The notes beneath the pieces were generated by a model. It had not been told where the DNA came from. It did not search any database and saw nothing but the letters and a program-made list of their open reading frames with translations. The position numbers and the translations under genes were made by a program. From Duncaniella dubosii (lineage in GTDB: Bacteria > Bacteroidota > Bacteroidia > Bacteroidales > Muribaculaceae): a stretch of DNA of 64,000 nt. Shown here in pieces: positions 35,137-45,087 of the stretch. Every line of letters starts with the position of its first letter. Positions within the stretch are counted from its first letter, which is position 1. The DNA is taken from assembly GCF_004803915.1 (NCBI RefSeq), contig NZ_CP039396.1:1-64000 (forward strand), written 5' to 3'.

Positions 35137-36033
35137 TTATACAAGATGAGCGACGAGTTCTTCACGATCGCCGGGGAGAAGGTCAATGACAGGAATCTCA
35201 ATCATCGTATATGCTCCGGGGGCAAGACGCATAGAAGCACGGGCCACACATACAAGAAGCTGGGCTGTGAGCGCTGGATTGTTGATCGACATGTTGAACT
35301 CAAAACGCTGGTTCTGGGTCTTGCCTGAAACGCCTTTACGCACCATGTGTACGCCATGTCCCATATCCTTCACGGCATCAACGCTCTCGACAGCCATGAC
35401 GTGGGTTTCGTCGGATGCGAAATAAGGATCTTCCTTAACAGCCTTTGCGACATCTTCGAGACGTGCTCCTGGTTCAAGCTCCACGTACACCATGCGGCGA
35501 TGCACACCATCGCCTAAAGGCATTGTCATTGAAAGTGCATTCTTTACTCCGGGCTTTGACTTCACACATACTGTATGTCCCATGCTCATGCCCGGACCAA
35601 AATTAGTAAATGTCAGACCTTTCGGTGCGGCGGCTTCCATCAGCGTGCGGACAATCGAGTCACTGCCCGGATCCCATCCGGCTGAAATCACAGCAACACG
35701 TCCGGCCTTACGCGCAGCCTCGCCGAGAGAACGACGGAGGTCTACAATAGAAGTATGAATGTCGAAGCTGTCGACTGTGTTGATGCCCATTGCGAGATAT
35801 TCGAGGGCATATTTCTCAACTTCACGGGTAGGAGTCGCAAGGACAGCCACATCAACATGGTCAAGTTCACGGATATCAGTTACCACTTTGTAGCCTGCAA
35901 GCTCGGCAGGAATCTCGCTGATGTTACGGCGCACTACACCTGCAATCTCAAAATCGGGGGCAGCCTCAAGGGCTTCAACGGTGAAACGGCCGATGTTTCC
36001 ATAGCCTACCACCGCAGCTCTAATTTTTGTCAT
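35137..36033 (-). CDS. ddh: meso-Diaminopimelate dehydrogenase
   Basis: Ddh makes meso-diaminopimelate from tetrahydrodipicolinate in one NADPH-dependent step, bypassing the acyl branches of lysine and peptidoglycan synthesis. The 298-residue protein has the Rossmann start RAAVVGYGNIGRFTVEAL, VISAGWDPGSDSIVRTLMEA, FGPGMSMGHTVCVKSKPGV and DETHVMAVESVDAVKDMGHG (shown as the visible block), which fit the family. It has its own promoter and is not clearly in an operon. Confidence 0.94.
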   Translation of the reverse strand: MTKIRAAVVGYGNIGRFTVEALEAAPDFEIAGVVRRNISEIPAELAGYKVVTDIRELDHVDVAVLATPTREVEKYALEYLAMGINTVDSFDIHTSIVDLRRSLGEAARKAGRVAVISAGWDPGSDSIVRTLMEAAAPKGLTFTNFGPGMSMGHTVCVKSKPGVKNALSMTMPLGDGVHRRMVYVELEPGARLEDVAKAVKEDPYFASDETHVMAVESVDAVKDMGHGVHMVRKGVSGKTQNQRFEFNMSINNPALTAQLLVCVARASMRLAPGAYTMIEIPVIDLLPGDREELVAHLV

Positions 36034-36124
36034 ATTTGCATTATTATTGATTGTAAATATATTTTCATTCCCTCCATCACATCAATACAGCCTTTTAATC
36101 AAAAAAAGCTTAATTGGCTAATGG

Positions 36125-36154
36125 CAAATTTATGAGTCATGCACAAGTCTCCAA
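36125..36154 (-). promoter_or_regulatory. ddh promoter
   Basis: On the minus strand TAAATTTG (36132-36125) with TTG at 36154-36152 and 19-base spacing, about 90 bases before the ddh ATG. Confidence 0.65.
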
Positions 36155-36173
36155 GATGGAGGCAAACTAAAAC

Positions 36174-36213
36174 AAAACAGTGCCAAAAACATCAAAGTTC
36201 CCGGCACTGTTTT
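36174..36213 (-). terminator. Terminator of pta-ackA
   Basis: AAAACAGTGCC (36174-36184) pairs with GGCACTGTTTT (36203-36213). Read on the minus strand it ends in TTTTGTTTTAG, directly after the ackA stop. Confidence 0.8.
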
Positions 36214-36214
36214 A

Positions 36215-37417
36215 TTATTTCTTAGAAACAATTGATTCGGTATCGCGGGCAATCATGAGTTCCTCGTCTGTAGGTATCACGACAACCTGCACTTTAGAGG
36301 CCGGTGTTGAAATGACAGCCTCCTTGCCACGCACGCCGGCATTGACTTCCTTGTCAAGCTCTACGCCGATGAAAGCAAGCGGAGCGCAGACAGAAGCACG
36401 AAGCGAAGTCTGGTTCTCGCCTACACCACCGGTGAAAACGATGATGTCCACGCCGCCCATCTCAGCTGCGTATGCACCGATATATTTGATGATACGCTGC
36501 TCATACATATCCTGAGCAAGGCGGGCACGTTCGTCGCCAGCTTTGATAGCGGCCTCGATTTCACGCATATCGCTTGAGATGCCTGTAATGCCGAGCATTC
36601 CGCTCTCCTTGTTGATGATTTTCTGAAGTTCGGTAGCCGACAGATTGTGCTTGAGCATGAGGAAAACAAGAGCACCGGGATCAACATCGCCGACACGTGT
36701 ACCCATCATGAGACCTTCGGTCGGAGTCAGACCCATCGAAGTGTCAACACTCTTGCCACCGTCGACAGCTGTAATCGAACCACCGTTGCCGATATGGCAT
36801 GTGATGATCTTCTTGTCTTTGATATCCACGCCAAGAAATTCGCATACACGCTGAGACACGTAACGATGACTTGTGCCGTGGAAACCGTAGCGACGCACAC
36901 CGTCTTCCTCATAATACTTGTAGGGAAGCGCATAGAGGTATGACTTCGCAGGCATTGTCTGATGGAACGCAGTGTCAAAGACTGCAACCTGAGGAGTCGA
37001 CGGCATCAGGGTGGTGATAGCGTCGATACCGGTCATGTTTGCAGGATTGTGGAGAGGAGCGATGTCGTAGCATTGCTTGATCATATCCTTGACCTCATCA
37101 TTGATAAGCACACTTTCACTGAACTTTTCAGCACCGTGCACCACGCGATGTCCGACAGCATCAATCTCATCATAAGTCTTGATACAACCCTCAACCGGAT
37201 CTGTCAGGATGTTGAGAATAGCCTGCACCGCTCCATTGTGGTCAACGAGCCCAAGCTCAACAACCGCCTTCGAGCCATCATTTTTTTTATATTTAAGAAA
37301 TCCGTCGGGAAGTCCAATCTTTTCAACGCCACCTTCGGCAAGGACAGCATCGTTTGAAGTATCAATAAGTTTATATTTCACTGAACTGCTACCACAGTTC
37401 AACACGAGAATTTTCAT
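36215..37417 (-). CDS. ackA: Acetate kinase
   Basis: AckA converts acetyl phosphate and ADP to acetate and ATP. The 400-residue protein has ILVLNCGSSSVKYKLID (phosphate-1 type site), VGHRVVHGAEKF, the FDTAFHQTMP block, RRYGFHGTSHRYVS, ITCHIGNGGSITAVDGGKSV and FTGGVGEN. Length is normal. It follows pta by 47 bases and ends at a terminator, so pta-ackA forms the usual acetate unit. Confidence 0.97.
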   Translation of the reverse strand: MKILVLNCGSSSVKYKLIDTSNDAVLAEGGVEKIGLPDGFLKYKKNDGSKAVVELGLVDHNGAVQAILNILTDPVEGCIKTYDEIDAVGHRVVHGAEKFSESVLINDEVKDMIKQCYDIAPLHNPANMTGIDAITTLMPSTPQVAVFDTAFHQTMPAKSYLYALPYKYYEEDGVRRYGFHGTSHRYVSQRVCEFLGVDIKDKKIITCHIGNGGSITAVDGGKSVDTSMGLTPTEGLMMGTRVGDVDPGALVFLMLKHNLSATELQKIINKESGMLGITGISSDMREIEAAIKAGDERARLAQDMYEQRIIKYIGAYAAEMGGVDIIVFTGGVGENQTSLRASVCAPLAFIGVELDKEVNAGVRGKEAVISTPASKVQVVVIPTDEELMIARDTESIVSKK

Positions 37418-37464
37418 TTCTTAATTCTAATTAATTGTTTATCGTTATTCCGACAGAATTCTGT

Positions 37465-38480
37465 TTACTTGTTCTCTTTAAGACCGATTGCCTGATTGCA
37501 AGTGATAATGATGGTCTTGTAGATATCTTCGGGGAAACATCCGCGCGAAAGGTCATTGACAGGAGCGGCCAGACCCTGAAGCACAGGACCGACAGCTTCT
37601 ACGCCACCAAGACGCTGCACAAGCTTGTAAGCGATATTTCCGACTTCGAGTGACGGAAAGACAAGGACATTGGCACGGCCTGAAAGCGGGCTGTTGGGGG
37701 CTTTGCTGTTAGCCACGCCGGGGACGAGGGCTGCATCGGCCTGAAGCTCACCGTCGAGCACAAGTTCCGGATCAAGTTCGTGGGCGATACGTGTAGCCTC
37801 GATGACCTTATCGACACGTTCGCTCTTGGCACTACCCTTGGTAGAGAAGCTGAGTATAGCGACACGCGGTTCGATGCCGGCGATGTCACGCGCGGTCTTG
37901 CCGGCCGAAACAGCGATTTGTGCGAGCTGAGCGGCATCCGGCTCAGGAACAACCGCACAGTCGGCAAATATGAGGAGACCGTTGGTGCCATAGTTCATGC
38001 CTTCGGGAAGAACCATTACGAAAGCTCCTGAAACCACGTCAATGCCGGGCATAGTCTTGATGATTTGGAACGCTGCACGGAGCACATTGCCGGTCGTATT
38101 GAGCGCACCTGCCACCTGACCGTCGGCATCGCCGGCCTTTACCATAAGACAGCCGAGATACAGAGGGTTGGCAGAAGTCATGCGGGCTTCCTCCATCGTG
38201 ATACCCTTCTTTTTACGAAGTTCGAAATAGAGGGGGCATACTTATCAATCACCTTTTCATCTGCCGGATTGACAATTGTTGCTTTGCCTATATTCTCAAG
38301 CTTGAGATCCTTGGCCATCGCCATGATTTCATTGGGATCGCCGATGAGGATTATATCGGCTACGCCATCGGCGATAATACGGTCGGCGGCTGTTAGAGTA
38401 CGAGATTCTGTGCCTTCGGGAAGGACGATACGCTGACGGTCGGCTTTGGCCTTAGCGGTAAGTTTTTCAAAAAGACCCAT
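37465..38480 (-). pseudogene. pta: Phosphate acetyltransferase, one frameshift as sequenced
   Basis: Pta makes acetyl phosphate from acetyl-CoA. The N-terminal frame from 38480 (MGLFEKLTAKAKADRQRIVLP, TAADRIIADGVADIILIGDP) breaks at a C-run (plus-strand G5 at 38232-38236). Adding one C restores DKYAPLYFELRKKKGITMEEARMTSANP (spans the joint) and the rest, including VFPSLEVGNIAYKLVQRLGG and GLAAPVNDLSRG. Corrected length is 338 residues, normal for a short-form Pta. The gene has a good promoter and heads the pta-ackA unit, so an assembly error is more likely than loss. Confidence 0.93.
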
Positions 38481-38584
38481 AACGGTATGTTGATTTAAAT
38501 TAAAGATTTGACAATTATATCTGCACTCGCGCTTGTCATCTTGTCAGGTCAATTGGCCGTGCGGAGGGGTGCGTAATAACTACG

Positions 38585-38615
38585 CAAAGATACAATCATT
38601 TCCCCTCTTTTCCAA
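38585..38615 (-). promoter_or_regulatory. pta-ackA promoter
   Basis: On the minus strand TATCTTTG (38592-38585) followed by CG, with TTG at 38615-38613 and 20-base spacing. Confidence 0.75.
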
Positions 38616-38669
38616 AATAAAATATTCCCAACTTTTTATCGTTAACAATATATAATCACATCTCAGCCT

Positions 38670-40639
38670 ATGGCAACTCGACATCACCTTTATTATATAT
38701 GTATAACTCTCTGCCTTCTGATCCTCGCTTCCTGCTCAGGCGCGAAGATGAGTGTGGCCGACGAGCAACTGGCTCGCGGAGAATATTTCGACGCCCAGAA
38801 AACCTATCGCAAAATCTACAATAAGCTCAATCCGCGTGAAGAGCGTAAACTCCGTGGCGAGGTCGCAGCCAAGCTTGGAGAGTGCTACACGCAATTAGGC
38901 CAGAACGCACGCGCCGCTGCCGCTTATCAGAACGCTTTGCGTTATGGATATCCTGACTCCACACTGCTTCTCCAGCTCGCCAAGGCACATCACGGACAAG
39001 GCAGCTATCCTCAGGCGATAAAAGCCTATGAAGACTATCTGAATCTATGGCCGGATGACAAAAACGCAATTCAAGGTCTGTCAGGCGCACGCAAAAGCGC
39101 TGAAATCAAGCGCAACAAGACCCGTCATATAGTCCGGAATGCCAAACTGTTCTATTCACGACGAGCTGATTTCGCCCCGATGTTCAACGGCGATGTGCTT
39201 TACTTCACCACCACCAATGAAAAGGTGACAGGGACAAAGCGCAGCGAAATCACCGGCATGAAACGCAGCGATATATGGATGGTCCGTAAAAACGAGCGTG
39301 GCGAATGGCAGCGCCCGAGCCGGTTGAAGGAGAACTGAACACCGAATGGGACGAAGGTATAGCGTCATTCTCGCCTGACGGATCGACCATGTACCTGACG
39401 CGTGCCATGCGCGTGCCAGACAGGGATACCGGTGTAGACATCTATACATCCACCCGTTCGGACGCACAATGGAGCAGCCCGGTGAAGTTCGAAATCACAC
39501 ATGACACAATTTCAAGCTACGGCCACCCGGCAGTCAGCCCGTCAGGCGAGTATCTCTATTTCACGTCCGACATGCCGGGTCAAGGAGGAAAAGACATCTG
39601 GCGCATCAATCTCAGAGAACGCGCAGGAAGCCTTGAAAATCTCGGAGAAGCAATCAATACTCCCGGTGACGAGGTGTTTCCCTACATGCTGACCGACTCG
39701 ATCATGTATTTCTCGTCAGACGGACATCCCGGCCTCGGCGGACTTGACCTGTTCAAAGCCACCCTCACCCCTTCGGGCGGATGGCTTGTCGAAAACATGG
39801 GAAGCCCGATGAACTCCGAAGGAGACGATTTCGGAATCACCTTCGCGACACCGGCAAAAGAAGCCGGATATTTCAGTTCAAACCGTGGCGACGGCCGCGG
39901 ATATGACCATCTCTACTCCTTTGAACTTCCCGACCTAAAGATTCTCATTTCCGGGTGGGTATTGGATAAGGACGAAGAGCCTGTCCCCAACGCTATCATC
40001 CGCATAGTAGGCAACGACGGTTCAAACCAGAAAGCTGTGGCCCGCAACGACGGTTCATTTTCATTTCCTCTGGAGCGTGGAGTGAAATACGTGATGCTTG
40101 CCGGAGCGAAAGGCTATCTAAATGCAAAACAGGAATTCACATCCGACAGCGCTGAAGAGGATGCCGAATACGGGATAGATTTTATCCTTGCCTCAGTCAC
40201 AAAGCCAAATATCGTCGATAATATTTTCTATGACTTCGACAAGGCGACACTACGCCCGGAGTCAAAAGAAGCGCTTGACGGTGTGGTGCAGATGCTGCGC
40301 GACAATCCCAACATCACAATAGAAATGGCATCGCACACTGACCGCAAGGGCTCTGACGAATACAATATCGCTCTGTCTGAACGCAGAGCCAAAAGTGTGG
40401 TCGACTATCTTATTGCAGCCGGCATCCCAGAAGGGCGTCTGCAGTATCAGGGCTACGGCGAATCACGCCCCATGACAATCACGAAACGCCTCGCACGCGA
40501 ATTCCCGCAGTTCGCCGAAGGACAGACACTCAGCGAGGACTTCATTGTGACACTTTCCCCCGAGGATCAGGACACCGCCGACCAAATCAACCGCCGGACT
40601 GAATTTCAGGTTCTCTCAGTCGACTATCAGATGTATTAG
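38670..40639 (+). pseudogene. PorE-like OmpA-family lipoprotein (TPR, propeller, CRD, OmpA-C), one frameshift as sequenced
   Basis: The protein starts with a lipoprotein signal (LLILASC, Cys about 22). TPR repeats follow (about 30-150: ARGEYFDAQKTYRKIY, QNARAAAAYQNALRYGY, YPQAIKAYEDYLNLWP), then PD40/propeller blades (SPDGSTMYLTRAM, SPSGEYLYFTSDMPGQGGKD, DSIMYFSSDGHPGLGGLDLF). A carboxypeptidase-regulatory-like domain comes next (ISGWVLDKDEEPVPNAIIRI), and a C-terminal OmpA domain (NIFYDFDKATLRPESKEALD, NIALSERRAKSVVDYLI). This is the PorE architecture of type IX secretion. The frame breaks near 39313-39316: one extra C in the CGCCC run gives QRPEPVEGELN and 656 residues in all. Confidence 0.88.
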
Positions 40640-40662
40640 AGTTATATTTTATTCAAGACAGG

Positions 40663-41032
40663 ATGGATATAGAATCAATACGCAACTATTGTCTGTCTGT
40701 CGCTGCCGTTGACAAGCGAAGACACGGCTTTCGGAGAAGATTATCTGCTTTTCCGCGTATACGGAAAAATTTTTGCCTGCTACGGATTTAACCTTGAGGA
40801 TTATTTCGTGGCCAAGTGCGATCCGGACTATGCTCTTGATTTGAGAGACCGTCACGATGAAATCACGCCTGCATGGCACTGGAACAAGAGATACTGGAAT
40901 CAGATAAGTCTTCACGGCAATCTTTCAGACGACACCATAATATCACTCATACGCCACAGCTATTCGGAGGTGGTCAAAAAACTGCCTAAACGCATCAAAT
41001 CCGACTGCCCGGAAATATGCGACATCCAATAG
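40663..41032 (+). pseudogene. MmcQ/YjbR-family protein, frame broken by a TGTC repeat
   Basis: From ATG 40663 the frame reads MDIESIRNYCLS and then goes out of frame. The downstream frame continues SEDTAFGEDYLLFRVYGKIFACYGFN (two adjacent blocks), YALDLRDRH, PAWHWNKRYWNQISLHG and SYSEVVKKLPK, which is the MmcQ/YjbR DNA-binding-like fold. The break falls exactly in TGTCTGTCTGTC; removing one TGTC unit restores YCLSLPLTSEDTAFGED and 121 residues, a normal length. The function of this family is unclear. It ends at a strong terminator. Confidence 0.82.
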
Positions 41033-41042
41033 AAAACGCCTT

Positions 41043-41071
41043 TTCGGTCCGGTCGTAAAGACCGGACCGAA
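41043..41071. terminator. Terminator after the MmcQ-like gene
   Basis: TTCGGTCCGGTC (41043-41054) pairs perfectly with GACCGGACCGAA (41060-41071) around a 5-base loop, followed by TATATTTTC. Confidence 0.8.
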
Positions 41072-41156
41072 TATATTTTCACAGCCATTTAAGCGACGAT
41101 GCTTAGTTTACAATGTTTTTTCAGCACCAACACAGCGACGTTTGCAAAAAATTGAG

Positions 41157-41164
41157 TAACTTTG
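41157..41164 (+). promoter_or_regulatory. typA promoter, minus-7 box TAACTTTG
   Basis: TAACTTTG followed by CAG lies 23 bases before the typA ATG. A well-spaced TTG is not evident. Confidence 0.65.
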
Positions 41165-41186
41165 CAGCCGAAAATTTTTAAGGACA

Positions 41187-42986
41187 ATGCAGAAGATTAG
41201 AAATATTGCCATCATCGCACACGTCGACCATGGCAAAACGACCCTCGTAGACAAAATGCTCTTGGCAGGAAAGCTTTTCCGCGATAACCAGTCGACGGGC
41301 GAACTCATACTTGACAATAATGACCTTGAGCGCGAACGAGGCATAACAATCCTCTCGAAAAACGTCTCCATCAATTATAACGGATACAAAATCAACATCA
41401 TCGACACTCCGGGACACGCCGACTTCGGCGGCGAGGTAGAGCGTGTGCTCAACATGGCCGACGGCTGTCTGCTTCTTGTCGATGCCTTCGAAGGTCCTAT
41501 GCCACAGACACGATTTGTGCTCCAAAAGGCTATTCAGATGGGTCTCAAACCTGTAGTGGTAATCAACAAGGTCGACAAACCCAACTGCCGTCCCGACGAA
41601 GTGCAGGAAATGGTGTTTGACCTCATGTGCAATCTTGACGCGACTGAAGACCAGCTCGATTTCCCGACCATATACGGTTCAGCAAAACAGGGCTGGATGA
41701 GCACTGACTATAATCAGCCGACCGACAACATCACCCCCGTACTTGATGCCATCATAGAATATATCCCCGAGCCCAAAGTGCTTGAAGGCGATGCACAGAT
41801 GCTGATTACGTCGCTCGATTTCAGCAGCTATGTAGGACGCATCGCCATCGGACGCGTGCACCGTGGAGAACTTCGCGAAGGCATGGACATCGCCCTGTGC
41901 AAGAAAGACGGCACAACTGTACGTCAGCGCATCAAGGAGCTTCATACATTCGAAGGCATGGGTCGTAAGAAGGTGGAATCCGTGAAGAGTGGCGACATTT
42001 GCGCACTCGTTGGAATCGAAGGCTTTGAAATCGGCGATACAGTAGCCGACCTCAACAACCCGGAGCCACTACCACGAATCGCCATCGACGAACCGACAAT
42101 GTCAATGACCTTCACCATCAACGACAGTCCCTTCTTCGGAAAAGACGGCAAATTCGTGACATCGCGCCATATCCACGACCGTCTTACCAAAGAACTCGAC
42201 CGCAATCTCGCACTCCGCATCAAGAAAGCCGATCATGAAGACTCTTGGACCGTGTTCGGTCGCGGTGTGCTTCACCTTTCGGTTCTTATCGAGACCATGC
42301 GTCGCGAAGGCTTTGAACTTCAGGTCGGCCAGCCACAGGTAATCATCCGTGAAATCGACGGAAAGAAATGTGAACCTGTAGAAATGCTCACCATCAACGT
42401 ACCCGAGGATTACTCATCGAAGATCATTGATATGGTGACACGTCGCAAGGGCGAGATGGTCTCAATGACAACTCAAAACGATCGCCTCCACATTGAATTC
42501 ATCATTCCGTCAAGAGGCATAATCGGTCTGCGTAACAATGTGCTCACCGCATCAGCTGGTGAAGCCATTATGGCTCACCGATTCCATGAATATCAGCCGT
42601 GGAAAGGCGATATCGAACGCCGTACCAATGGTTCGCTCATTGCAATGGAAGGCGGAACGGCATATGCCTACGCCATTGACAAGCTTCAGGACCGCGGACG
42701 CTTCTTCATCTTCCCGCAGGAAGAAGTCTATGCCGGACAGGTTGTCGGCGAAAATGCAAAAGACAACGATATCGTGGTCAACGTCACCAAATCAAAAAAA
42801 CTTACCAACATGCGTGCGAGCGGCGCCGACGACAAGGCTAGAATCATACCTCCGGTAGTATTCTCGCTTGAAGAAGCCCTTGAATACATCAAGGAAGACG
42901 AGTATGTCGAGGTTACCCCCCATCACCTCCGCATCCGTAAAATCATTCTTGACGAAATCGAGCGCAAACGCGCCAATAAAGCTTAA
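41187..42986 (+). CDS. typA: Ribosome-associated GTPase TypA/BipA
   Basis: The 599-residue translational GTPase has G1 [15 protein letters not shown], the switch II region [17 protein letters not shown]4 [13 protein letters not shown], an EF-G-like domain V and the BipA C-terminal domain ([32 protein letters not shown]). BipA aids ribosome assembly and growth under stress. It is monocistronic with its own promoter and terminator. Confidence 0.97.
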   Translation: MQKIRNIAIIAHVDHGKTTLVDKMLLAGKLFRDNQSTGELILDNNDLERERGITILSKNVSINYNGYKINIIDTPGHADFGGEVERVLNMADGCLLLVDAFEGPMPQTRFVLQKAIQMGLKPVVVINKVDKPNCRPDEVQEMVFDLMCNLDATEDQLDFPTIYGSAKQGWMSTDYNQPTDNITPVLDAIIEYIPEPKVLEGDAQMLITSLDFSSYVGRIAIGRVHRGELREGMDIALCKKDGTTVRQRIKELHTFEGMGRKKVESVKSGDICALVGIEGFEIGDTVADLNNPEPLPRIAIDEPTMSMTFTINDSPFFGKDGKFVTSRHIHDRLTKELDRNLALRIKKADHEDSWTVFGRGVLHLSVLIETMRREGFELQVGQPQVIIREIDGKKCEPVEMLTINVPEDYSSKIIDMVTRRKGEMVSMTTQNDRLHIEFIIPSRGIIGLRNNVLTASAGEAIMAHRFHEYQPWKGDIERRTNGSLIAMEGGTAYAYAIDKLQDRGRFFIFPQEEVYAGQVVGENAKDNDIVVNVTKSKKLTNMRASGADDKARIIPPVVFSLEEALEYIKEDEYVEVTPHHLRIRKIILDEIERKRANKA

Positions 42987-43010
42987 ACAAAGCATAAATT
43001 AACGGATCAG

Positions 43011-43038
43011 AAGCTATGCCCCAAACAAGGCATAGTTT
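43011..43038 (+). terminator. typA terminator
   Basis: AAGCTATGCC (43011-43020) pairs with GGCATAGTTT (43029-43038) with one G-T pair, followed by CTTTTATT. Confidence 0.75.
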
Positions 43039-43137
43039 CTTTTATTCTGTAAGCAAGATCAATTTAGACCAGAGCCGACATACAAAAACAGTTCCGAGTT
43101 GTTCTAACACAAACAACCCCATTCTAACCCTTAAGAC

Positions 43138-43947
43138 ATGAATAATATCATAAACGACAAAAAAGATATACCTTCACTGGACAGCATAATCGAATGTGCC
43201 CGTAATGCCGGGAAAACAGCAATGAGATATTTCCGGCACAATGACCGTATGGAGATGCACAACAAACTTAACGACAGCGATATCGTCACCACAGCCGACA
43301 ATGAATGTGAATCATATATCAAAGAATTCATAAAATCACATTATCCCTCCCACTCTATCCTATCTGAAGAATCCGGCGAGACCCAAGGAATAGCTACATA
43401 CAGATGGGTAATTGATCCGATTGACGGCACGACAAATTTTTTCTCAGGCATCCCCCTATGGGGCATAAGTATCGGTGTAGAGCTAAACGGTGAAACCGTC
43501 ATTGGTGTTGTCTATCTGCCGGCTACCGACGAACTTTTCTATGCCGAAAAAGGCAAAGGGGCATTTCTTAACGGTAAAAGAATCCACGTGTCTGACCAAT
43601 CCAAGCTTTCCCGTTCTGTAATCTCGACCGGCTTCCCGGTGGACAAAGACTCTAATCCCGACAATAATCTCGACAATCTCGCAGCCGTACTTCCCCTCGT
43701 CAGGGACATACGCCGTCTCGGTGCCGCCACAGCCGATATATGCTATACCGCAGCAGGATTCCTCGGTGGATACTGGGAACTCAACCTTCACGAATGGGAC
43801 GTCAATGCAGGGTTGCTGATACTAACCGAAGCAGGAGGCAAATCTACGCGTTTCCGCGATGACCGCAACATATCCATTGTCTGCGGATCGCCTGAAATAC
43901 ACGACCAACTTCTTCCTTTGTTAAACACTTCTCCGCGTAAAGTCTGA
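43138..43947 (+). CDS. Inositol monophosphatase family protein (SuhB/CysQ-like)
   Basis: The 269-residue protein has the Mg/Li-sensitive phosphatase motifs: SILSEESGE, WVIDPIDGTTNFFSGIP (the metal-binding DPxDGT) and the C-terminal WELNLHEWDVNAGLLILTEAG. Members hydrolyse inositol phosphates, fructose 1,6-bisphosphate, or 3'-phosphoadenosine phosphate; the motif pattern cannot separate these. It is apparently monocistronic and convergent with lysO. Confidence 0.92.
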   Translation: MNNIINDKKDIPSLDSIIECARNAGKTAMRYFRHNDRMEMHNKLNDSDIVTTADNECESYIKEFIKSHYPSHSILSEESGETQGIATYRWVIDPIDGTTNFFSGIPLWGISIGVELNGETVIGVVYLPATDELFYAEKGKGAFLNGKRIHVSDQSKLSRSVISTGFPVDKDSNPDNNLDNLAAVLPLVRDIRRLGAATADICYTAAGFLGGYWELNLHEWDVNAGLLILTEAGGKSTRFRDDRNISIVCGSPEIHDQLLPLLNTSPRKV

Positions 43948-44002
43948 CAGACCTTATTGTAAAGCTATCGGCAATAGGTTACCAATTACAGACATCCGGC
44001 AT

Positions 44003-44608
44003 TCACAGACTGCAGAAAAGGCTGACGAGCAGAGGGACAATCAAATCAACGACAAAGCCATGATAGACCGACAGAACTGCAAACTTATTGCCGGAAACGG
44101 CTGTGATTATCGGCAGAGTCGTATCCATCGATGTAGCCCCGCCGGATGAAATCGGAGCAAGCGGTCCGAACAACCTGCACAACAGAGGCGCTCCGAGCAG
44201 CGTTATAATCTCCCTGCATATATTGGCAAGGAGAGCTATGACACCCAATTCAGCTCCCTTGGCATCGGTTATCAGAATGCTTGATAGCGAATAATACCCG
44301 AAGCCCGAACCGACAGCGAGAACTTCAGGTATGCTGCGAGACGGAATGAAAAAAGAAACAGCCAGAACCCCGGCCAATGTCCCGATAATAGTAACAAGCG
44401 GCAAAAATAGCATGCCCGGACTTAGCGTCCGCAGATTTTGTTTAAGTCCCGAGATATTATGGCCGATTCCTATGCCCACAAAAAAAATCAGCATTGCAAG
44501 AGCCACAAAGCTGATATCAAAACCGAAGCTACCGATGTCAACCAGACCTGTATAGCCGCATAGAATTCCAATGACAAAAAATCCGACTATTATAAGACTC
44601 CCCTTCAT
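44003..44608 (-). CDS. Lysine exporter LysO, C-terminal part (separate polypeptide)
   Basis: The 201-residue membrane protein has about six helices and corresponds to the C-terminal two thirds of LysO (YbjE/DUF340). Marks include the helical GSLIIVGFFVIGILCGYTG start, the GFGYYSLSSILITD loop and PLLCRLFGPLAPISSGGATSMDTTLP (seen as two adjacent segments). LysO exports lysine and toxic lysine analogues. It overlaps the 95-residue gene before it by 4 bases, so the two are probably coupled and form one transporter. Confidence 0.85.
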   Translation of the reverse strand: MKGSLIIVGFFVIGILCGYTGLVDIGSFGFDISFVALAMLIFFVGIGIGHNISGLKQNLRTLSPGMLFLPLVTIIGTLAGVLAVSFFIPSRSIPEVLAVGSGFGYYSLSSILITDAKGAELGVIALLANICREIITLLGAPLLCRLFGPLAPISSGGATSMDTTLPIITAVSGNKFAVLSVYHGFVVDLIVPLLVSLFCSL

Positions 44609-44892
44609 CGCCTGTCTCCTTTCCCACAGCCATTTTTACTTGTGAATCTCCAGAGAATCAATGACAGAACAGAGCTACCTGCCACACCTCCGAGGCTTAT
44701 GGTAAATGCCTCCATACCCAACGATGCGATCCATCTGACAATCCTCTCGTCGCTTCCGGCTTCGACCCCAAGAAGAAACAGGAGCAGCCAGATGATACCC
44801 ATCACAATATTGTCAAGATATCTCAATTTTCTCCGTCTTAGAAAATACCCGGCCACAATACCGAGCAATATCATACTTATAATAACCACCAT
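44605..44892 (-). CDS. LysO-family N-terminal subunit (short membrane protein)
   Basis: The 95-residue protein has three helices and the LysO N-terminal pattern LGIVAGYFLRRRK and LLFLLGVEAGSDERIV. In E. coli LysO these helices are part of a single 299-residue chain; here a stop/start overlap (44605-44608) separates them. Both frames look intact, so the split is likely genuine and is known in related genomes. Confidence 0.82.
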   Translation of the reverse strand: MVVIISMILLGIVAGYFLRRRKLRYLDNIVMGIIWLLLFLLGVEAGSDERIVRWIASLGMEAFTISLGGVAGSSVLSLILWRFTSKNGCGKGDRR

Positions 44893-44965
44893 ATATGAGT
44901 AACCGTGTTACAGATTATAATTCTACTGAATATATCAGCCAATTCACAGTAGAGTCAGGCGACTG

Positions 44966-44973
44966 CAAAATTA
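44966..44973 (-). promoter_or_regulatory. lysO promoter, minus-7 box TAATTTTG
   Basis: On the minus strand TAATTTTG (44973-44966) followed by CAG, about 75 bases before ATG 44892. Confidence 0.5.
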
Positions 44974-45029
44974 AGCAAAATTTATGAGATGTAAGCATAA
45001 GACATATACGGCTGACACATGGCTGCAGC

Positions 45030-45060
45030 TTGTATTTCTAACGGATTTTTTATAACTTTG
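45030..45060 (+). promoter_or_regulatory. uvrA promoter
   Basis: TTG at 45030-45032 and TAACTTTG at 45053-45060 with 20-base spacing. Its position inside a longer open frame shows that the uvrA start is the downstream ATG at 45088. Confidence 0.75.
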
Positions 45061-45087
45061 TATGTTACAATTGAAGGAATCCTAAAA

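Noticed and set aside
43930..44002. Short ATTG/CAAT pairing between the inositol-phosphatase-like gene and lysO
   Set aside because: Only a few base pairs with no T-run; not enough for a terminator call.
45019..45087. Longer uvrA start
   Set aside because: A TTG-N20-TAACTTTG promoter lies inside this extension, and the added residues do not resemble UvrA.
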